A stretch of DNA of 64,000 nt, from positions 43,402-107,401 of the forward strand of contig JAZKEQ010000011.1 of NCBI GenBank assembly GCA_040386935.1, in the 5' to 3' direction. The stretch is from JABMMZ01 sp040386935. Its GTDB lineage: Bacteria; Bacteroidota; Bacteroidia; NS11-12g; UBA955. Within the stretch, counting starts at the first letter, position 1. Each line of letters starts with the position of its first letter. The notes under the pieces are model-generated. The model was not told where the DNA came from. It saw nothing but the letters and a program-made list of their open reading frames with translations, and did not search any database. This document shows, one piece after another, positions 26,997 to 36,152 of the stretch. Made by a program: the position numbers and the translations under genes.

Positions 26997-27296
26997 TCAA
27001 ACCATTTCGATTTGAGCAGAAAGTCCACTGTCGCACAGTGCCGTACAAAGAGGCTCAAGACTGGAGTAATCACCTGATTTAACAGAACATTTACCTTTTG
27101 TATGAACTAACCACGCACACTGTTCAGCCTGCTGTGCATCATGCTGGCAATATTTCATCAGGCATTCAATCACATGATCGAAAGTGTTCACATCATCATT
27201 GTAAAGCACAATCTCGTATGCACCTAAATCAATGACTTCTTCAAGTACTGATTCACGTGTTTTAGTTGACGAATTATTTAATGTGCTGTAATTCAT
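26997..27296 (-). CDS. clpS: ATP-dependent Clp protease adaptor ClpS
   Basis: A 99-residue adaptor. The core (about 28-95) shows YNDDVNTFDHVI, the N-degron pocket region HDAQQAEQCAWLVHTKGKC, and a C-terminal SAQIEMV strand. ClpS delivers N-end-rule substrates to ClpAP. An AGGAGG lies 6 nt before the ATG, formed by the last two Arg codons and stop of plsY; this is unusual for Bacteroidota and may or may not be used for initiation. The gene sits between plsY (upstream, 3 bp) and the M48 peptidase (downstream, 21 bp). Confidence 0.95.
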   Translation of the reverse strand: MNYSTLNNSSTKTRESVLEEVIDLGAYEIVLYNDDVNTFDHVIECLMKYCQHDAQQAEQCAWLVHTKGKCSVKSGDYSSLEPLCTALCDSGLSAQIEMV

Positions 27297-27299
27297 AAA

Positions 27300-27950
27300 T
27301 TACCTCCTGTGTTTTTTTAGCAATTTTGCTTTATTCTCATTGCCTGCAACCAGACGTTTAATATTTTTTTGGTGGGTCAGTATAACCATAACAGCTGCTG
27401 CAACTCCAAAAGCCACAAATAATGGCTCTTCATTTTTGTAAACAACAATTGCAATTAATGGAAATGCGATGGCTGCCAATATACTGCTTAAAGAAACATA
27501 GCGGGTAGAAAACAATACAACCATGAATAAGCCTAAACAAGCCAATGCTGAGATATAATGAATACCAATGACCATGCCCAATAATGTGGCAATACCTTTG
27601 CCTCCTTTAAAATTAGCGTAAATTGGGAAGATGTGGCCTATTACAGCCGATAAACCAAATAGCAATTGCAGGTTTACATAGCGAATACTTCCCGGATCAA
27701 TAAAATCATAATATCTAACAAGGCTGGCTGCTGTTAAACCTTTGATAATATCTATTAATAAAACCGCGGCACCTGCTTTTTTACCCAACACTCTGAATGT
27801 ATTGGAAGCGCCTGAGTTTCCACTGCCATGTTCTCTAATATCAATACCAAAAAATGCTTTACCAACCCAAAGAGCTGTAGGCATCGCACCTATAAGGTAA
27901 GAAATGCCCGCACCAATCAAAATTAAAAAAACTTCATTAAAAGTACTCAT
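27300..27950 (-). CDS. plsY: acyl-phosphate:glycerol-3-phosphate acyltransferase PlsY
   Basis: A 216-residue integral membrane enzyme with about five to seven helices. The three PlsY motifs are visible: GSGNSGASNTFR (near 42-53), the FKGGKGIATLLG block (near 115), and a later Tyr/Asn/Glu region (VVYKNEEP). It transfers an acyl group from acyl-phosphate to glycerol-3-phosphate, the first step of phospholipid synthesis with PlsX. It probably heads the plsY-clpS-M48-tsaE transcript, with a TATCTTTG box 10 nt upstream. Confidence 0.95.
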   Translation of the reverse strand: MSTFNEVFLILIGAGISYLIGAMPTALWVGKAFFGIDIREHGSGNSGASNTFRVLGKKAGAAVLLIDIIKGLTAASLVRYYDFIDPGSIRYVNLQLLFGLSAVIGHIFPIYANFKGGKGIATLLGMVIGIHYISALACLGLFMVVLFSTRYVSLSSILAAIAFPLIAIVVYKNEEPLFVAFGVAAAVMVILTHQKNIKRLVAGNENKAKLLKKHRR

Positions 27951-27960
27951 AGTGAAACTG

Positions 27961-27968
27961 CAAAGATA
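27961..27968 (-). promoter_or_regulatory. -7 box TATCTTTG of plsY
   Basis: Minus-strand exact TAnnTTTG ending 10 nt before the ATG at 27950. Confidence 0.45.
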
Positions 27969-28022
27969 AGTTATTTTATTGTTCTAGCGAAATAAGTAAA
28001 TAAATAATTGATAATAAGCATG

Positions 28023-31000
28023 TTACTCTTGTTCAACATCGTTTCTTATCAAGAAATTTTCTTTCATTCTTTCTGTACCAAGTCTGATTGAAAATTCAGG
28101 GTCAAACAGCTTGTCAGCGGCAGTACTTACTGCAGTGTTGAGTTCTGCATTGTTACTGATAATAATAATAGAACCTCTTACATATTCAATGAATAACCAT
28201 TCACCGTTATCTGCTACAAGGTAAATCGTAATTTTGTCACCGCTTTTCTTTTTCTCGATGGCGACAGTAGCGTCATAACTTTTGTTTACAACGGCACCGT
28301 TGAATAATGGCATCGTAATGTTTCCAGTTCCCAAAAACTTGCGTTTTACACGATTGAAACCAAAGTTAACATTAGTAAATACAAATCCCGATTTGAATTC
28401 CCCTTCAGGTGGCATTATACCTGTAGTATTAATGGTTTTCTGCATTTTTTCAGCAGTTTTTACATCTGAGATTAGCTCAACCAATGCTTTCTTAGTCTCA
28501 TCATTTTTGAGAGAACCGGGGTCTTTACCTGCCCCGTCAGCCATCAGGAATTTTGAAATCTTGGCATTTATTTCTGCCGGCAAAGGGAAATTGAGCCACA
28601 TCATCAGATTAAATCGATACGTACTGTCTTCGGCCGTATGTATGGCTGAACCCGCAGTTTCACATTTTACTTTTTGATTGCCTAAATTAAAATTGAAATT
28701 GAATCGCCCTTCAGCATATACACTGTGATCTTTTTCATTGAATCGCATGAAACTACCTTTTGGCGATTGATGGTTCAGCTTAGCAGAATCACCTACAAAA
28801 AATGCATCTTGTGCATAATCATAATACATAATGCCTGTATCAGATTGCAATTCAGGGTCACTGTATCGTCTTTTTAAATCGAATAGGATAGGGTAGACGT
28901 GGTTACTGTCATTCGCGAAATAAAGTCCCAAGGATAATTTGTTGTTGTCTTTGTCTCTTGGGTTTCTAACATTGATGACAACGTTTTGTGGGTCCACTAC
29001 ATAGTTGTAGCGCAACCAGCTTGTTTCCATAAATGTGAATGTATGCATAGGTCGCACATAACCGATAAACTGAATTGGCTTTCGGGTACTAATCACTTCA
29101 AACAATCCTTTAAATCCTATTTTCTTGTCGAGTCTGAAATTTTGATCTTCGCCTAATTTACCGTAACCCACCAAGTGGTTCTCTTTATTAATCCTTATAC
29201 TGTCGACATACAATGGTTGTTCAGCTTTATACTTGTCAATGTATCGGTAATAGCCGTCAGCTCTCAAACTATTGCCTCCGAGTATTGTGGTACGACAGTT
29301 TTTAATTTCATGGAATTTATCCGTTCTGTTGGCCACTATGCGTGAACTATCGAGACGGTCCATTGCAGCCTTTTCTCTTACAGTTGCTTTGCCTTCAAAA
29401 GGGAATACACGGCTATCTGCAATATCAATGAATGGAATTTTTTCCATGTTTAATACAAAACTTGCCAAATCGAATTTTGCATAAGCACATTCAAACTTCA
29501 CACTGTCGGTCGTATTTTGCGGTAGACCAACAAATATTGGTTTCAAACCGGCCATTGCAGGACTTGGTTTAATCTCCATTGTTTTTTTGTTCATGTCCCA
29601 CTTGTAATCATTCATATTACTTGAATAATTATTGTAAGGGAAATGGGTGTATGAACCAACGACATTGGTCAGGAATTTACCTTCGCGTTTATCAAAATCA
29701 AGATTACCCTTTACATTATCACATTCAAATGCAAACTTGGTAGGGTCAACTGCATAAATTTTAATACTAGAAGTTGCAGCATCAGATTTGTTTCTGCCGA
29801 ATATCATTTCATCACTGGCAAATACGGCTTCAGGCCACAGCAATTTTCCATCGCCTCTCAAATCCATTGGCGACAGGGTTAACTTGCCATCAAAATTGTA
29901 ATTCATTTTGAAAATATTGAAGTTGCTGTCGAGTTTTGTTTGAAACATTCTATCCTGTTTAGGATACCATTCAGTTCTTACGTTGAAACCTGAAACTAGA
30001 GGGTATTTGGCACTTTCAGGCAGATTGAAACTGGTACTTGTTCCCACTGTTGCATCGGGCAATAACAGGTATTCTGGGGATTTTGAAATAGAAGTTTGAT
30101 AAATAAGGTCACCACTGCCATAGAATCCGCGGTTACTCAAATTAATGGTTAAGTCGCCTGTTCCTTTTCCGTTGTACATTGGTAGATTCACTTTATCTAC
30201 GAATCCCAATGAGTAGTCGGGTTGAATGCTGGCCTTATTTTTAATGTCAGGAAAAATACCATCTGATTTTAATGTACCGGCAAATGCAAAACCCGCAATT
30301 GTAAAGTTGTCCAAACTGTCAATTGTAAAAGGGTCAATTTCAAATTTAAAACGATCCGCCTTGTAAGCGTGATTATGCGTAGCGGCCCGGTCGTAGTTGA
30401 TTTCCGACCCACGTTCGGCTATAAATATGGGGTACTCCGGATAATTCTTTAATCCTGATTTATTATTGGGTTTATCAATTAATATTCGCCCATAGGTATT
30501 CGACAAAACGCTCTCTACTTTTCTCAATGCATTGGTATTTAGATCGGGATAATAAATCACCATACTGTCAATAGTCGTATTGTTGAGCTGAAACTGTGCA
30601 TAATCAAAATTAAAATCCTTGGAATAAAAATCAATACGACCTGCTCTTACCATTCCGGAGAAATGCATGTTCTTATCTTTCTTTATGATTACCAGTTGTT
30701 CCTTTGGTATCGAAACCACGTTTTGAGAATCACTGAAGGTAAACTTTCTAACACCTTCCATTTTTAGTTCAGAAGTATTAAACATGTATGTAATATTTGG
30801 CTTAGCACTGATAACGCTGCTCAATCGGATAATATCATAGTCTTTAGAACCCATATTATTCGCTATCCAGTTATAAAGTTTGTCTCTTATATAAATTGAA
30901 TCATTTTGAGTGTTATAAAATAGAAACCCCGCATCTGCTAAATCAACCATCTGTTGTGCCAAATATTCTTTTGTTGAGCCAAAATTATTGGCATAGTCCT

Positions 31001-32396
31001 GTATGGTAAATCTGCGTATTTTGTTAGTTCTGCAATATTGGAACATCTTTTCAAGAGGATTAAGTGCCAGTGCTCCCTGCCATCTCTCAAAAAGAAATTT
31101 CTTAAAGAAGGTATTGGTTTCAATGTAAGCCGTTTTTTCATTTGATATCATATCAAAATCCATATAGGGTTGTGATTGATCCCAAACCACTTGCTCTACA
31201 TCTATTTCAACACCGTGGTAATTGTCTATTAATGGCATTCTCATTAACCCGTCAACGCCTCTGGTTAAAACCATTTTTTTCTTGGTAATGTTGTAATTAA
31301 AGACAATTTTTGGGTGATAAATATAGCCGGTATCTACTTTTATTCTGACTGATGCTTCTAAACTGATAACCTTTCCGCTGTCTAATCTGAATGCATCAGA
31401 TATCACTTCAACAAATGGTTTGCCTTTATATAGTAGGGTAATTTTAGCAACCCCCTCACCAATAGTTTGGCTATTTACTTCAGAACCTTTCATTGAAAAT
31501 CCACCTTTGTAAGTAGCCTGGTCACCTACAATGCCTTTAATTTCAATTGTAGGTTCAATGCTCATAAATTGAGGGTAAGCCGATTTTTTGACAAGTTCGG
31601 GAGAGGAACCTAAAGTTATTTTTTCTGTTAGCGTACCAACAATTTTTTGAGCTGAAATTTTTGGATAAGTCAATAATGCAGAGTCGACACTGAAGCCACC
31701 GGTATTCAAATCAATCCTGTGTTTGTTGAAAGTTGCATAAACTTCAGTTTCAGGTTTGCCAACCCTTTCCCAGTTAATGCGTCCTCTTGTACCTACCCAT
31801 ATTTTTTTATCAGGATAATAGATACCCGCACAATTGGCAATGACAATTTTATCATTATCAGCCTTACAAATCAGGTCAAGTGATTTGAACTCAATAACGA
31901 TGCGATTATTTACATAGTTTATTTCGAAATTTGAATTGGATGCATACCACCTTTTTGAATCTGATATATTGAGCGTATTATCTTTAAATAGGGTAGAAGC
32001 GGTTTCAAGAAATGCCAAATATTCCTTTGGATTTTTTTCAAGTAATTTAACTGAAATGATTTGCCATTGCTTAAGGATATTAGGGTTTAATTTGTTTTTT
32101 ATGATTAATTCAATATTGCCAACCATTAATTCAAAATAGGGCTCTCGAGGGAGTTGTTTGTACATCATATTGTTGGCAATACGGATGATGAACATTTGCT
32201 GGTCTTCTGTGTATTTCGCTGTTTTCCAATTGGTATTAAAGCTCTCCATCACCTTGTCAAATCCCGGCTGTTTAGAATCTTTCATGAATTTTGTGAATTC
32301 AACGATAAAAACATTGGGTTCGGTGCTGAAGCTGCTTTGGCCGTAGATACTTGTAAAACTGAATGCCAGGAAAAAAGTGAAAAATAGTTTTTGCAT
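28023..32396 (-). CDS. very large exported protein of unknown function
   Basis: A 1457-residue protein with a signal peptide (about 1-19, ending SIYG). The N-terminal 150 residues look helical; the rest is beta-rich with many short strands separated by Asp/Asn/Gly turns, such as FSMKGSEV, NLSNRGFYGSGDLIYQ, GKLTLSPMDLRGDGKL and KGNLDFDKREGKF. This repetitive 'layer' style recalls large periplasmic beta-solenoid or AsmA/LptD-like proteins, but I cannot assign a family. No T9SS tail and no transmembrane anchor are seen. It may be a conserved Bacteroidota envelope protein; that is a guess. It is probably transcribed alone. Confidence 0.75.
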   Translation of the reverse strand: MQKLFFTFFLAFSFTSIYGQSSFSTEPNVFIVEFTKFMKDSKQPGFDKVMESFNTNWKTAKYTEDQQMFIIRIANNMMYKQLPREPYFELMVGNIELIIKNKLNPNILKQWQIISVKLLEKNPKEYLAFLETASTLFKDNTLNISDSKRWYASNSNFEINYVNNRIVIEFKSLDLICKADNDKIVIANCAGIYYPDKKIWVGTRGRINWERVGKPETEVYATFNKHRIDLNTGGFSVDSALLTYPKISAQKIVGTLTEKITLGSSPELVKKSAYPQFMSIEPTIEIKGIVGDQATYKGGFSMKGSEVNSQTIGEGVAKITLLYKGKPFVEVISDAFRLDSGKVISLEASVRIKVDTGYIYHPKIVFNYNITKKKMVLTRGVDGLMRMPLIDNYHGVEIDVEQVVWDQSQPYMDFDMISNEKTAYIETNTFFKKFLFERWQGALALNPLEKMFQYCRTNKIRRFTIQDYANNFGSTKEYLAQQMVDLADAGFLFYNTQNDSIYIRDKLYNWIANNMGSKDYDIIRLSSVISAKPNITYMFNTSELKMEGVRKFTFSDSQNVVSIPKEQLVIIKKDKNMHFSGMVRAGRIDFYSKDFNFDYAQFQLNNTTIDSMVIYYPDLNTNALRKVESVLSNTYGRILIDKPNNKSGLKNYPEYPIFIAERGSEINYDRAATHNHAYKADRFKFEIDPFTIDSLDNFTIAGFAFAGTLKSDGIFPDIKNKASIQPDYSLGFVDKVNLPMYNGKGTGDLTINLSNRGFYGSGDLIYQTSISKSPEYLLLPDATVGTSTSFNLPESAKYPLVSGFNVRTEWYPKQDRMFQTKLDSNFNIFKMNYNFDGKLTLSPMDLRGDGKLLWPEAVFASDEMIFGRNKSDAATSSIKIYAVDPTKFAFECDNVKGNLDFDKREGKFLTNVVGSYTHFPYNNYSSNMNDYKWDMNKKTMEIKPSPAMAGLKPIFVGLPQNTTDSVKFECAYAKFDLASFVLNMEKIPFIDIADSRVFPFEGKATVREKAAMDRLDSSRIVANRTDKFHEIKNCRTTILGGNSLRADGYYRYIDKYKAEQPLYVDSIRINKENHLVGYGKLGEDQNFRLDKKIGFKGLFEVISTRKPIQFIGYVRPMHTFTFMETSWLRYNYVVDPQNVVINVRNPRDKDNNKLSLGLYFANDSNHVYPILFDLKRRYSDPELQSDTGIMYYDYAQDAFFVGDSAKLNHQSPKGSFMRFNEKDHSVYAEGRFNFNFNLGNQKVKCETAGSAIHTAEDSTYRFNLMMWLNFPLPAEINAKISKFLMADGAGKDPGSLKNDETKKALVELISDVKTAEKMQKTINTTGIMPPEGEFKSGFVFTNVNFGFNRVKRKFLGTGNITMPLFNGAVVNKSYDATVAIEKKKSGDKITIYLVADNGEWLFIEYVRGSIIIISNNAELNTAVSTAADKLFDPEFSIRLGTERMKENFLIRNDVEQE

Positions 32397-32540
32397 AAAT
32401 AGGGTGCTAAATTAACTGCGGATTTGCATATTTATTGCACAAGATATGCCAAGTTTGCAAACCTGAAGAATGTAAGTGTCTGAAACCGATGAAGAAGCAG
32501 CTGAACCGATACAATCGGCAAGTGATAAAAAGGAAATAAA

Positions 32541-33056
32541 TTAGTTAAGATTAATTTCCAGATCAGGATTTTTTTCCTTGATCCATGAAATCATGGCGCT
32601 GTCTTGTTGCTCAGGGCTTAAACCTACCAGCGACAACGATCTTGAAATTTCAAGTGCTTGTGGATGGTTGGGGAATTGTTTAAGAAACTGCTCGAATACG
32701 CGTTTCTCATTCGCAGGGTCCTGCATCACCATGTAGTTATATCCCGCTCTGATTAAACATTCAGAAACATATGTGGTACTGTCTTTATAAGTATTGGCAA
32801 TTTGTTCATAAATACGTGCACCTTCACCTTGTCTTTTTGCTTTAACATTAGCCTCGGCTGCCTTAAAAAGATATTTAATCGCATTTGGGTGATTAGGGTA
32901 TTCTTTGGCAAATCTGATATAGCTATTGATTAGCGTATCACTTGTAGCCAAACTGTTATTAGCTTCCAGCTGACCGATATTTTTAATGAGATTTTTTTCT
33001 GCATTGTTGCAGGCGAACATTGTCATAAAACAAACTGTGAATAGAATATATTTCAT
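32541..33056 (-). CDS. TPR-like lipoprotein (YfiO/YbgF-like)
   Basis: 171 residues from the ATG ending at 33056; an upstream in-frame start would put extra residues before the signal sequence. The lipobox TMFAC gives Cys16. The rest is helical with TPR-like spacing: FAKEYPNHPNAIKYLFKAAEA, GARIYEQIANTYKDS, FEQFLKQFPNHPQALE. This resembles outer-membrane-assembly or cell-envelope TPR lipoproteins, but it is shorter than BamD. It is divergent from umuD with about 70 bp between starts. Confidence 0.7.
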   Translation of the reverse strand: MKYILFTVCFMTMFACNNAEKNLIKNIGQLEANNSLATSDTLINSYIRFAKEYPNHPNAIKYLFKAAEANVKAKRQGEGARIYEQIANTYKDSTTYVSECLIRAGYNYMVMQDPANEKRVFEQFLKQFPNHPQALEISRSLSLVGLSPEQQDSAMISWIKEKNPDLEINLN

Positions 33057-33116
33057 GTTGCGAAAATAAGCATACATTTTATTATTTTTCCTTGTATTTT
33101 TTTGTAAAAAATATTT

Positions 33117-33124
33117 TAAGTTTG
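33117..33124 (+). promoter_or_regulatory. -7 box TAAGTTTG of umuDC
   Basis: Exact TAnnTTTG ending only 3 nt before the ATG at 33128 (or 12 nt before an in-frame ATG at 33137). I saw no recognisable LexA operator in the 70-bp region, but Bacteroidota operators are poorly known. Confidence 0.4.
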
Positions 33125-33127
33125 AAC

Positions 33128-33574
33128 ATGGCTTATATGATGGTGAAAAGTGGGGAAAATCTGGAATGGTTTACAGCCGATGCTAATTCTGCAATGTCGT
33201 TGCCGATAGCTGAGAAGGTGAGTGCCGGATTCCCTTCACCGGCCGAAGAGTACATCGAATTGACTTTGGATTTGAATAAAGCACTTGTTAAAAATCCGGG
33301 TGCAACTTTTTATGCCAGAGTGAAAGGTACTTCGATGCAGGATGCCGGTATTCACGATGGCGATATTTTAATAGTAGATAAATCACTAGCAGCAGGTAAT
33401 GGAAAAAAGGCGGTGTGCTTTATTGATGGTGAATTTACGCTGAAAACTTTAAAAATAGAAAATGATACAATATGGCTGATACCTGCCAATTCTAGTTTCA
33501 AACCTATAGCTGTTACTGAAGACAATGATTTCACAGTTTGGGGTATTGTTACCTATGTCATAAAAAAAATGTAA
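33128..33574 (+). CDS. umuD: UmuD-like S24 family protein, DNA polymerase V accessory
   Basis: 148 residues from ATG 33128. The self-cleavage site is Ala33-Gly34 in VSAGFPSPAEEY. The Ser-Lys dyad is Ser69 (KGTSMQDAGI) and Lys106 (EFTLKTLK); the 37-residue spacing equals that of E. coli UmuD. There is no LexA-like DNA-binding domain. After RecA-stimulated self-cleavage it would join UmuC for translesion synthesis. umuC follows after 3 bp. An upstream TTG at 33092 is rejected because it lies before the promoter-like box. Confidence 0.93.
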   Translation: MAYMMVKSGENLEWFTADANSAMSLPIAEKVSAGFPSPAEEYIELTLDLNKALVKNPGATFYARVKGTSMQDAGIHDGDILIVDKSLAAGNGKKAVCFIDGEFTLKTLKIENDTIWLIPANSSFKPIAVTEDNDFTVWGIVTYVIKKM

Positions 33575-33577
33575 CCA

Positions 33578-34831
33578 ATGTTTGCTCTGGTCGATTGCAA
33601 TAATTTTTACGCATCCTGTGAAAGGGTGTTTGATCCTTCTCTCATTGGAAGGCCTGTAGTTGTATTGTCCAATAATGATGGTTGTGTTATTGCACGTAGC
33701 GAAGAGGCTAAGTTAAAAGGAATACCTATGGGTGCACCAACTCATGAAATAGAATCACTGATTATACAACACGATGTTGCTGTGTTTTCCTCAAATTACG
33801 CCTTGTATGGGGATATGAGTCAAAGGGTGATGAATGTATTAGGTGATTTTACAACCAGCATGGAAATTTATTCCATCGATGAAGCATTTCTGGATATGTT
33901 GGGATTGGAGTTATTCGATTTACACGCTTTTGGAAAAGAGATCAGACAAAAAGTTTTAAAGCATACCGGAATCCCGGTTGGTGTAGGCATTGGCACTACC
34001 AAGACTTTGGCTAAGTTAGCCAACAAATTGACGAAGCAGAATGGGGGTGTATTTGTTATTGACAGCGAAGAAAAGCGTATTGATGTATTAAAAAATTTTA
34101 ATATTGCCAAGGTATGGGGTATCGGCCGAAAGCATAAAAAAATGTTGAGAGATAACAATGTATTTACGGCATACGATTTAACGCAACGCAGCGCTGCATG
34201 GGTAAAAGAAAATATGTCTATTGTTGGTCTTCGCACACAAAAAGAATTACTTGGCGAGCCCTGTATTGAACTTGAAAAAAATCCACCGTCAAAACAGCAT
34301 TTCTGTGTGGCCCGCTCATTTGGTGAAATGCAAACAGAATATAAGGTAGTAGCCGAAGCCATTGCCAATTACGCATCGCGTTGTGCGGGAAAATTAAGAG
34401 CACAACATACTTGTGCCAATCTTATCACTGTTTTTATTGAAACAAATCCTTACCGCATCGATTTACCTCAGTATAAAAAGGGAACCACATTGCACTTTCC
34501 TGTAGCCACCAATAATACAATCGAAGTAGTTCAAAGAGCCTTGTTGGCCCTCGATCAAATTTTCGAGAAAGGGATTACCTATAAAAAGGTAGGTGTCATC
34601 GTAAGTGCGATTGTGCCTGAAACAGCTATACAACAAAATTTATTTGATACAACAGACCGAAGTAAAATGAACAGCGCAATGCAAGCTTTGGATGCTCTAA
34701 ACATGCGTTATGGAAAGGATACTGTGAAAGTAGCCGTTCAGGGTTATGAGAAACGATGGAAACTCAAACAGGAAAAACTATCACCCAATTATACCACGCG
34801 TTGGAAAGATATCATTGAAGTAAAAGTATAA
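33578..34831 (+). CDS. umuC: UmuC-like Y-family DNA polymerase
   Basis: A 417-residue translesion polymerase. It shows ALVDCNNFYASCERVFDPSL at the N terminus (first metal Asp), EIYSIDEAFLDM (SIDE active-site motif near residue 100), HTGIPVGVGIGTTKTLAKLANK, a helix-hairpin-helix region (KVWGIGRKH), and the C-terminal little-finger domain. It ends with the UmuC-type tail (DTVKVAVQGYEKRWKLKQEKLSPNYTT split by basic residues). It forms polymerase V with the cleaved product of the preceding umuD. Confidence 0.96.
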   Translation: MFALVDCNNFYASCERVFDPSLIGRPVVVLSNNDGCVIARSEEAKLKGIPMGAPTHEIESLIIQHDVAVFSSNYALYGDMSQRVMNVLGDFTTSMEIYSIDEAFLDMLGLELFDLHAFGKEIRQKVLKHTGIPVGVGIGTTKTLAKLANKLTKQNGGVFVIDSEEKRIDVLKNFNIAKVWGIGRKHKKMLRDNNVFTAYDLTQRSAAWVKENMSIVGLRTQKELLGEPCIELEKNPPSKQHFCVARSFGEMQTEYKVVAEAIANYASRCAGKLRAQHTCANLITVFIETNPYRIDLPQYKKGTTLHFPVATNNTIEVVQRALLALDQIFEKGITYKKVGVIVSAIVPETAIQQNLFDTTDRSKMNSAMQALDALNMRYGKDTVKVAVQGYEKRWKLKQEKLSPNYTTRWKDIIEVKV

Positions 34832-34842
34832 TATAAAGTACA

Positions 34843-35454
34843 ATGAAGCTAGTAGGACTCTGTGGTATGAGTGGATCCGGGAAAACCCATCTCATCCGTT
34901 CTGTAAAGAATCAGTTAAAGGAAAACGTTTCAGTTTTGTCTTTCGATAATTATTACAAACCGATTCATCAACAAAAAAAAGATAGCAATGGATTTGAAAA
35001 TTTTGATTTACCGGAAGGGATTGATATTCAAAAATTCTTGATGGATTTGGAACTGTTAAAAAGCGGAAGTCCTGTATTTTTGAAAGTGTATCAATTCAAT
35101 AAACCGGATGCCAAAGATGAGGTGATAAAGATAGAAAGTGCTCCTGTCATTATATTGGAAGGTATTTTTGTATTCTATTTCCAGTCCATTTTTACCCAAT
35201 TGGATTACCGAATTTTTATTGATGCAACACTTGAGAAAACACTAGAGCGCAGACTACAGCGCGACAAAGAGGAGAGAGGGTTGAATGATGAAATGGTGAT
35301 GTATCAGTGGGAGCAACATGCATTGCCTGGATACAATCGCTATATTTATCCTTACCGACACCAGGCAGATTTACTTTTGGATAATGAAAATAATAATGAA
35401 GCAGCAGCAGGTACATTGATAAGCGCTCTAAACCACTTAATTTTGCAAAAATGA
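34843..35454 (+). CDS. udk: uridine kinase family protein
   Basis: A 203-residue P-loop kinase. Walker A is GMSGSGKTH (about 8-16), followed by SFDNYYKP, FDLPEGID, and the lid region RRLQRDKEERG. It phosphorylates uridine (and probably cytidine) for pyrimidine salvage; other members of the fold use pantothenate or phosphoribulose, so the substrate is by family only. It follows umuC after 11 bp and overlaps trkA by 4 bp, an operon of unrelated functions. Confidence 0.88.
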   Translation: MKLVGLCGMSGSGKTHLIRSVKNQLKENVSVLSFDNYYKPIHQQKKDSNGFENFDLPEGIDIQKFLMDLELLKSGSPVFLKVYQFNKPDAKDEVIKIESAPVIILEGIFVFYFQSIFTQLDYRIFIDATLEKTLERRLQRDKEERGLNDEMVMYQWEQHALPGYNRYIYPYRHQADLLLDNENNNEAAAGTLISALNHLILQK

Positions 35455-36146
35455 TCAACTCGAGATTTGCTGTAATAGGATTGGGAAGGTTTGGCGGGAA
35501 AATAGCCAGACAATTGTCGCGCAGAGGCGCAGAGGTAATCGCCATCGATACAGATGCCATTAAAGTAGACTTGTTGCGTGATGAAGTGGCGCATGCTGTT
35601 GAAGCTGATGCAACAGAGATGAAAGTTTTGCAAAGTCTGAAAATCGAAGAAATGGATGCCGTTGTAGTGGCCATTGGCGAAGACTTTGAATCCCTCATTC
35701 TTACGGTGGTAAACCTGTTGGATATGAAAATCAAGCGTATCATTGCTCGTGCAGGTTCAGCCCATCAAAAAATGATTTTGGAAAAATTAGGTGTTACAGA
35801 AATACTTTCACCTGAAGAGGAAGTAGGTATTCTGGTTGCCGAACGATTGATTCACCCAAGCGTAAAAACATTTTTACAACTACCCGATGGATTTGAAATT
35901 GCAGAAGTTGTGGCTCCTGATGGTGTTATTAATAAAACAGTTCAGCAAATTGAATTTGAGGTAAAATACAATCTCAGCCTTATTACCATCAAACGACTTT
36001 ATGAAATAGATAAAAGAGGTACTATAGAAATGGAACGCCACTTACTTGGTGTGGTGCAGCCTACAACCATTATCTATAAAAGCGATGAAATAATCGTGAT
36101 GGGCAGAGAAATAGATATCGAGCGCTTTATTCAGATGAATAAATAA
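35451..36146 (+). CDS. TrkA/KtrA family potassium channel regulator
   Basis: 231 residues. The N-terminal RCK domain binds nucleotide through VIGLGRFGGKIARQLSRRG (GxGxxG, about 7-25) with acidic IDTD at the end of strand 2. The C-terminal TrkA-C domain spans about 140-231 (FEIAEVVAPDGVINKT). The length fits KtrA, the cytosolic gating subunit of KtrAB. The membrane subunit (KtrB/TrkH) is not in the window. It overlaps udk by 4 bp and ends 6 bp from the convergent lysA. Confidence 0.9.
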   Translation: MINSRFAVIGLGRFGGKIARQLSRRGAEVIAIDTDAIKVDLLRDEVAHAVEADATEMKVLQSLKIEEMDAVVVAIGEDFESLILTVVNLLDMKIKRIIARAGSAHQKMILEKLGVTEILSPEEEVGILVAERLIHPSVKTFLQLPDGFEIAEVVAPDGVINKTVQQIEFEVKYNLSLITIKRLYEIDKRGTIEMERHLLGVVQPTTIIYKSDEIIVMGREIDIERFIQMNK

Positions 36147-36152
36147 AACGTT

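Noticed and set aside
26997..27312. AGGAGG before clpS as proof of Shine-Dalgarno use
   Set aside because: It is fully encoded by plsY's final Arg-Arg-stop codons, so chance is a sufficient explanation; kept only as a low-interest note.
35216..35743. Long antisense open frame over udk/trkA
   Set aside because: It is a shadow of two well-supported genes on the plus strand with clear motifs.
35451..36146. A complete K+ uptake system
   Set aside because: Only the cytosolic RCK subunit is present; the membrane partner is not in the window.
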